Position numbers and translations under genes: made by a program. Shown here piece by piece: positions 21,988-22,934 of a DNA stretch of 22,934 nt. The notes under the pieces are model-generated. The model made no database searches, was not told where the DNA came from, and worked only from the letters and a program-made list of their open reading frames with translations. Within the stretch, counting starts at the first letter, position 1. The number at the start of each line of letters is the position of its first letter. The stretch is from Planctomycetota bacterium (GTDB lineage Bacteria; Planctomycetota; Phycisphaerae; FEN-1346), in the NCBI GenBank assembly GCA_026386995.1, contig JAPLMO010000067.1, positions 1-22,934 of the forward strand, read 5' to 3'.

Positions 21988-22386
21988 TTATGCTCCTTCA
22001 GCCAGCGGAATGGAGATTCGCGCGAGCGGCTCGAAGAACACCTCCCACTCCGGCTGGCCCATCGGCCCGGCCAGGAGCGTGACGCCCCGCACACGCACGA
22101 AGACTTCCAGCCCGTTGTGCAGTTGCTCGGAGTAGACGGCGACCCGCCGCGGCCCGATGCGCGGCAGTGCCCGCTCCAGGACGGCCATAGCCTCGCCGGG
22201 CTGCCGCGTGGCGTCGATGATGGCCACGACGGCGTCGTCCAGGGCATGGGCGACGACGGCCGGATCGCTCGACAAGACCAGCCGCATGGAGAACCGCCCC
22301 TCGCTGCGCGCCCAGCCTGCCACCTGGTACAGCAGGGATTCCTCGGCGTAAAACAGCACGATCTCCCCATAACGATTAATAAGCAT
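21988..22386 (-). CDS. Hypothetical protein, possibly receiver-like fold
   Basis: The 132-residue protein starts at the ATG at 22386, with a GAGGGG sequence about 10-12 nt upstream. After an N-terminal strand-rich segment (MLINRYGEIVLFYAEESLLY), the pattern LVLSSDPAVVAHAL, AVVAIIDATRQP, RRVAVYSE and GVTLLAGP alternates strands and helices like a receiver or other Rossmannoid domain. The usual aspartate-lysine pocket is not convincing. No DNA-binding domain is present. It leads the series of three small minus-strand genes. Function is unknown. Confidence 0.65.
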   Translation of the reverse strand: MLINRYGEIVLFYAEESLLYQVAGWARSEGRFSMRLVLSSDPAVVAHALDDAVVAIIDATRQPGEAMAVLERALPRIGPRRVAVYSEQLHNGLEVFVRVRGVTLLAGPMGQPEWEVFFEPLARISIPLAEGA

Positions 22387-22606
22387 CTGTAGGCATCCCC
22401 TCTCCGGGACACTATCCGCCCGTCAAAACCCCCACGCGTCACCAGTGATAGAGCAAGCGTCATGCCAATATGCAGGGAATCACAAGAACTGCCCTGGCGC
22501 GGGCGCCGGAGGGGTTTTTGCGGCGGGAATCACAGGCGGGCGGCCGGCGCGACGCGGTTACTGTCGCAAGGCGCGGCAGCGGGTGTGTCGCAGAATGCGA
22601 CAACAG
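22387..22606. other. Gene-free region at the right side of the window
   Basis: No supported gene was seen between the divergent 132-residue gene and the repeats; short plus-strand frames here lack ribosome sites and run into the heptamer repeat. Confidence 0.3.
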
Positions 22607-22641
22607 AAGTTTCAAGTTTCAGGTTTCAAGTTTCAAGTTGA
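22607..22641. repeat. Tandem heptamer repeat (AAGTTTC)5
   Basis: Five head-to-tail 7-bp units (AAGTTTC, AAGTTTC, AGGTTTC, AAGTTTC, AAGTTGA) form an AT-richer tract in intergenic DNA. Such heptamer tracts are prone to copy-number change. Confidence 0.8.
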
Positions 22642-22737
22642 AGGAACCCGACAGACGGAAAGGGCATGGGAACTGAGGCGTGACTTGGAACCTGGAACCC
22701 GCCCTTAATGACCGCTGCATTGCCAAAGGAACACGCT

Positions 22738-22805
22738 GTCATTCTGAGGCCCGCTTGCGGGCCGAAGAATCTCGCTGTGACGCCGCGGGAAAGACGAGAT
22801 TCTTC
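22738..22805. repeat. Dispersed palindromic repeat (GAAGAATCTCG type)
   Basis: GAAGAATCTCG (22764-22774) and CGAGATTCTTC (22795-22805) are perfect 11-bp complements 20 nt apart. A GGCCCGC-TT-GCGGGCC hairpin (22748-22763) lies within the left part, preceded by TCATTCTGA. The sequence resembles a repeat type often seen between genes in environmental bacterial genomes, as recalled. Confidence 0.7.
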
Positions 22806-22870
22806 GCTTCGCTCAGAGCCTGTGATTTTTTCGCGCGCTTTTTTAGGACAAGGGCGCTATAACTGTGGCC

Positions 22871-22934
22871 ATGAACAATCACGAGATCGAAGCGGGCCGT
22901 GAAGTCGGGCCGAAGGTGCGGTTGCGGAAGCCGG
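22871..22934 (+). CDS. Start of an unidentified gene (partial, runs off right edge)
   Basis: From the ATG at 22871 the frame is open for 21 codons to the window end (MNNHEIEAGREVGPKVRLRK and on). A TATAAC element lies at 22858-22863, too close to the ATG to leave room for a ribosome site if used as a -10. No clear ribosome site is present. Too little is visible to assign a family; the basic VRLRKP start could lead into an acetyltransferase-type fold, which is a guess. Confidence 0.35.
   Translation, partial: MNNHEIEAGREVGPKVRLRKP

Noticed and set aside
22607..22641. Possible CRISPR array
   Set aside because: The units are 7 bp and directly adjacent, without spacers, and no cas gene is present.

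Overview
The window is a high-GC bacterial chromosome segment. The best guess for its host is a member of the Planctomycetota, possibly Phycisphaerae-like. Reasons: a run of PEP-CTERM surface proteins, a Tat-exported sugar-isomerase-like TIM-barrel protein, an ECF sigma/anti-sigma pair with a very long anti-sigma factor, a Rex repressor, and many intergenic palindromes. The lineage is inferred from gene content; no rRNA or other marker gene is present.

Layout. 1-3088 (minus): an ECF sigma factor, then a very long anti-sigma factor that runs off the left edge and carries autotransporter-type beta-strand repeats. 3402-4855: a PfkB sugar kinase converging on a degenerate receiver-domain protein. 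4873-5167: two palindromic repeat elements. 5169-8514 (minus): a zinc alcohol dehydrogenase preceded by a lower-GC Type II restriction-modification cassette, whose nuclease is recognisably NotI-like and whose methyltransferase has the SPPY motif. 8967-11216 (plus): tsaB, then a pentapeptide-repeat/potassium-channel fusion. 11544-13477 (minus): a compact three-gene cassette with its own promoter (TIGR04255-like protein plus two unknown proteins), a possible undescribed system. 13745-14749 (minus): a Dabb-domain protein and Rex, with a Rex-operator-like sequence at the rex transcription start. 15163-16092 (plus): the Tat-exported TIM-barrel protein. 16384-20538 (minus): four PEP-CTERM proteins; three have related 5' and 3' flanks that include a 265-bp duplicated leader plus signal-peptide block. 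17116-17331: one small plus-strand gene. 21406-22386 (minus): three small unknown genes. The window ends in dispersed repeats and the start of a plus-strand gene.

How the parts work together. The sigma/anti-sigma pair probably responds to an envelope signal. The PEP-CTERM proteins are probably sorted to the cell surface by an exosortase system encoded elsewhere. The restriction-modification cassette and the TIGR04255 cassette look like accessory modules set among housekeeping genes (tsaB, rex). The strongest candidates for new biology are the three-gene TIGR04255 cassette, the PEP-CTERM cassettes with shared flanks and divergent interiors, the anti-sigma factor with beta-repeats, and the two-copy MITE-like palindrome.
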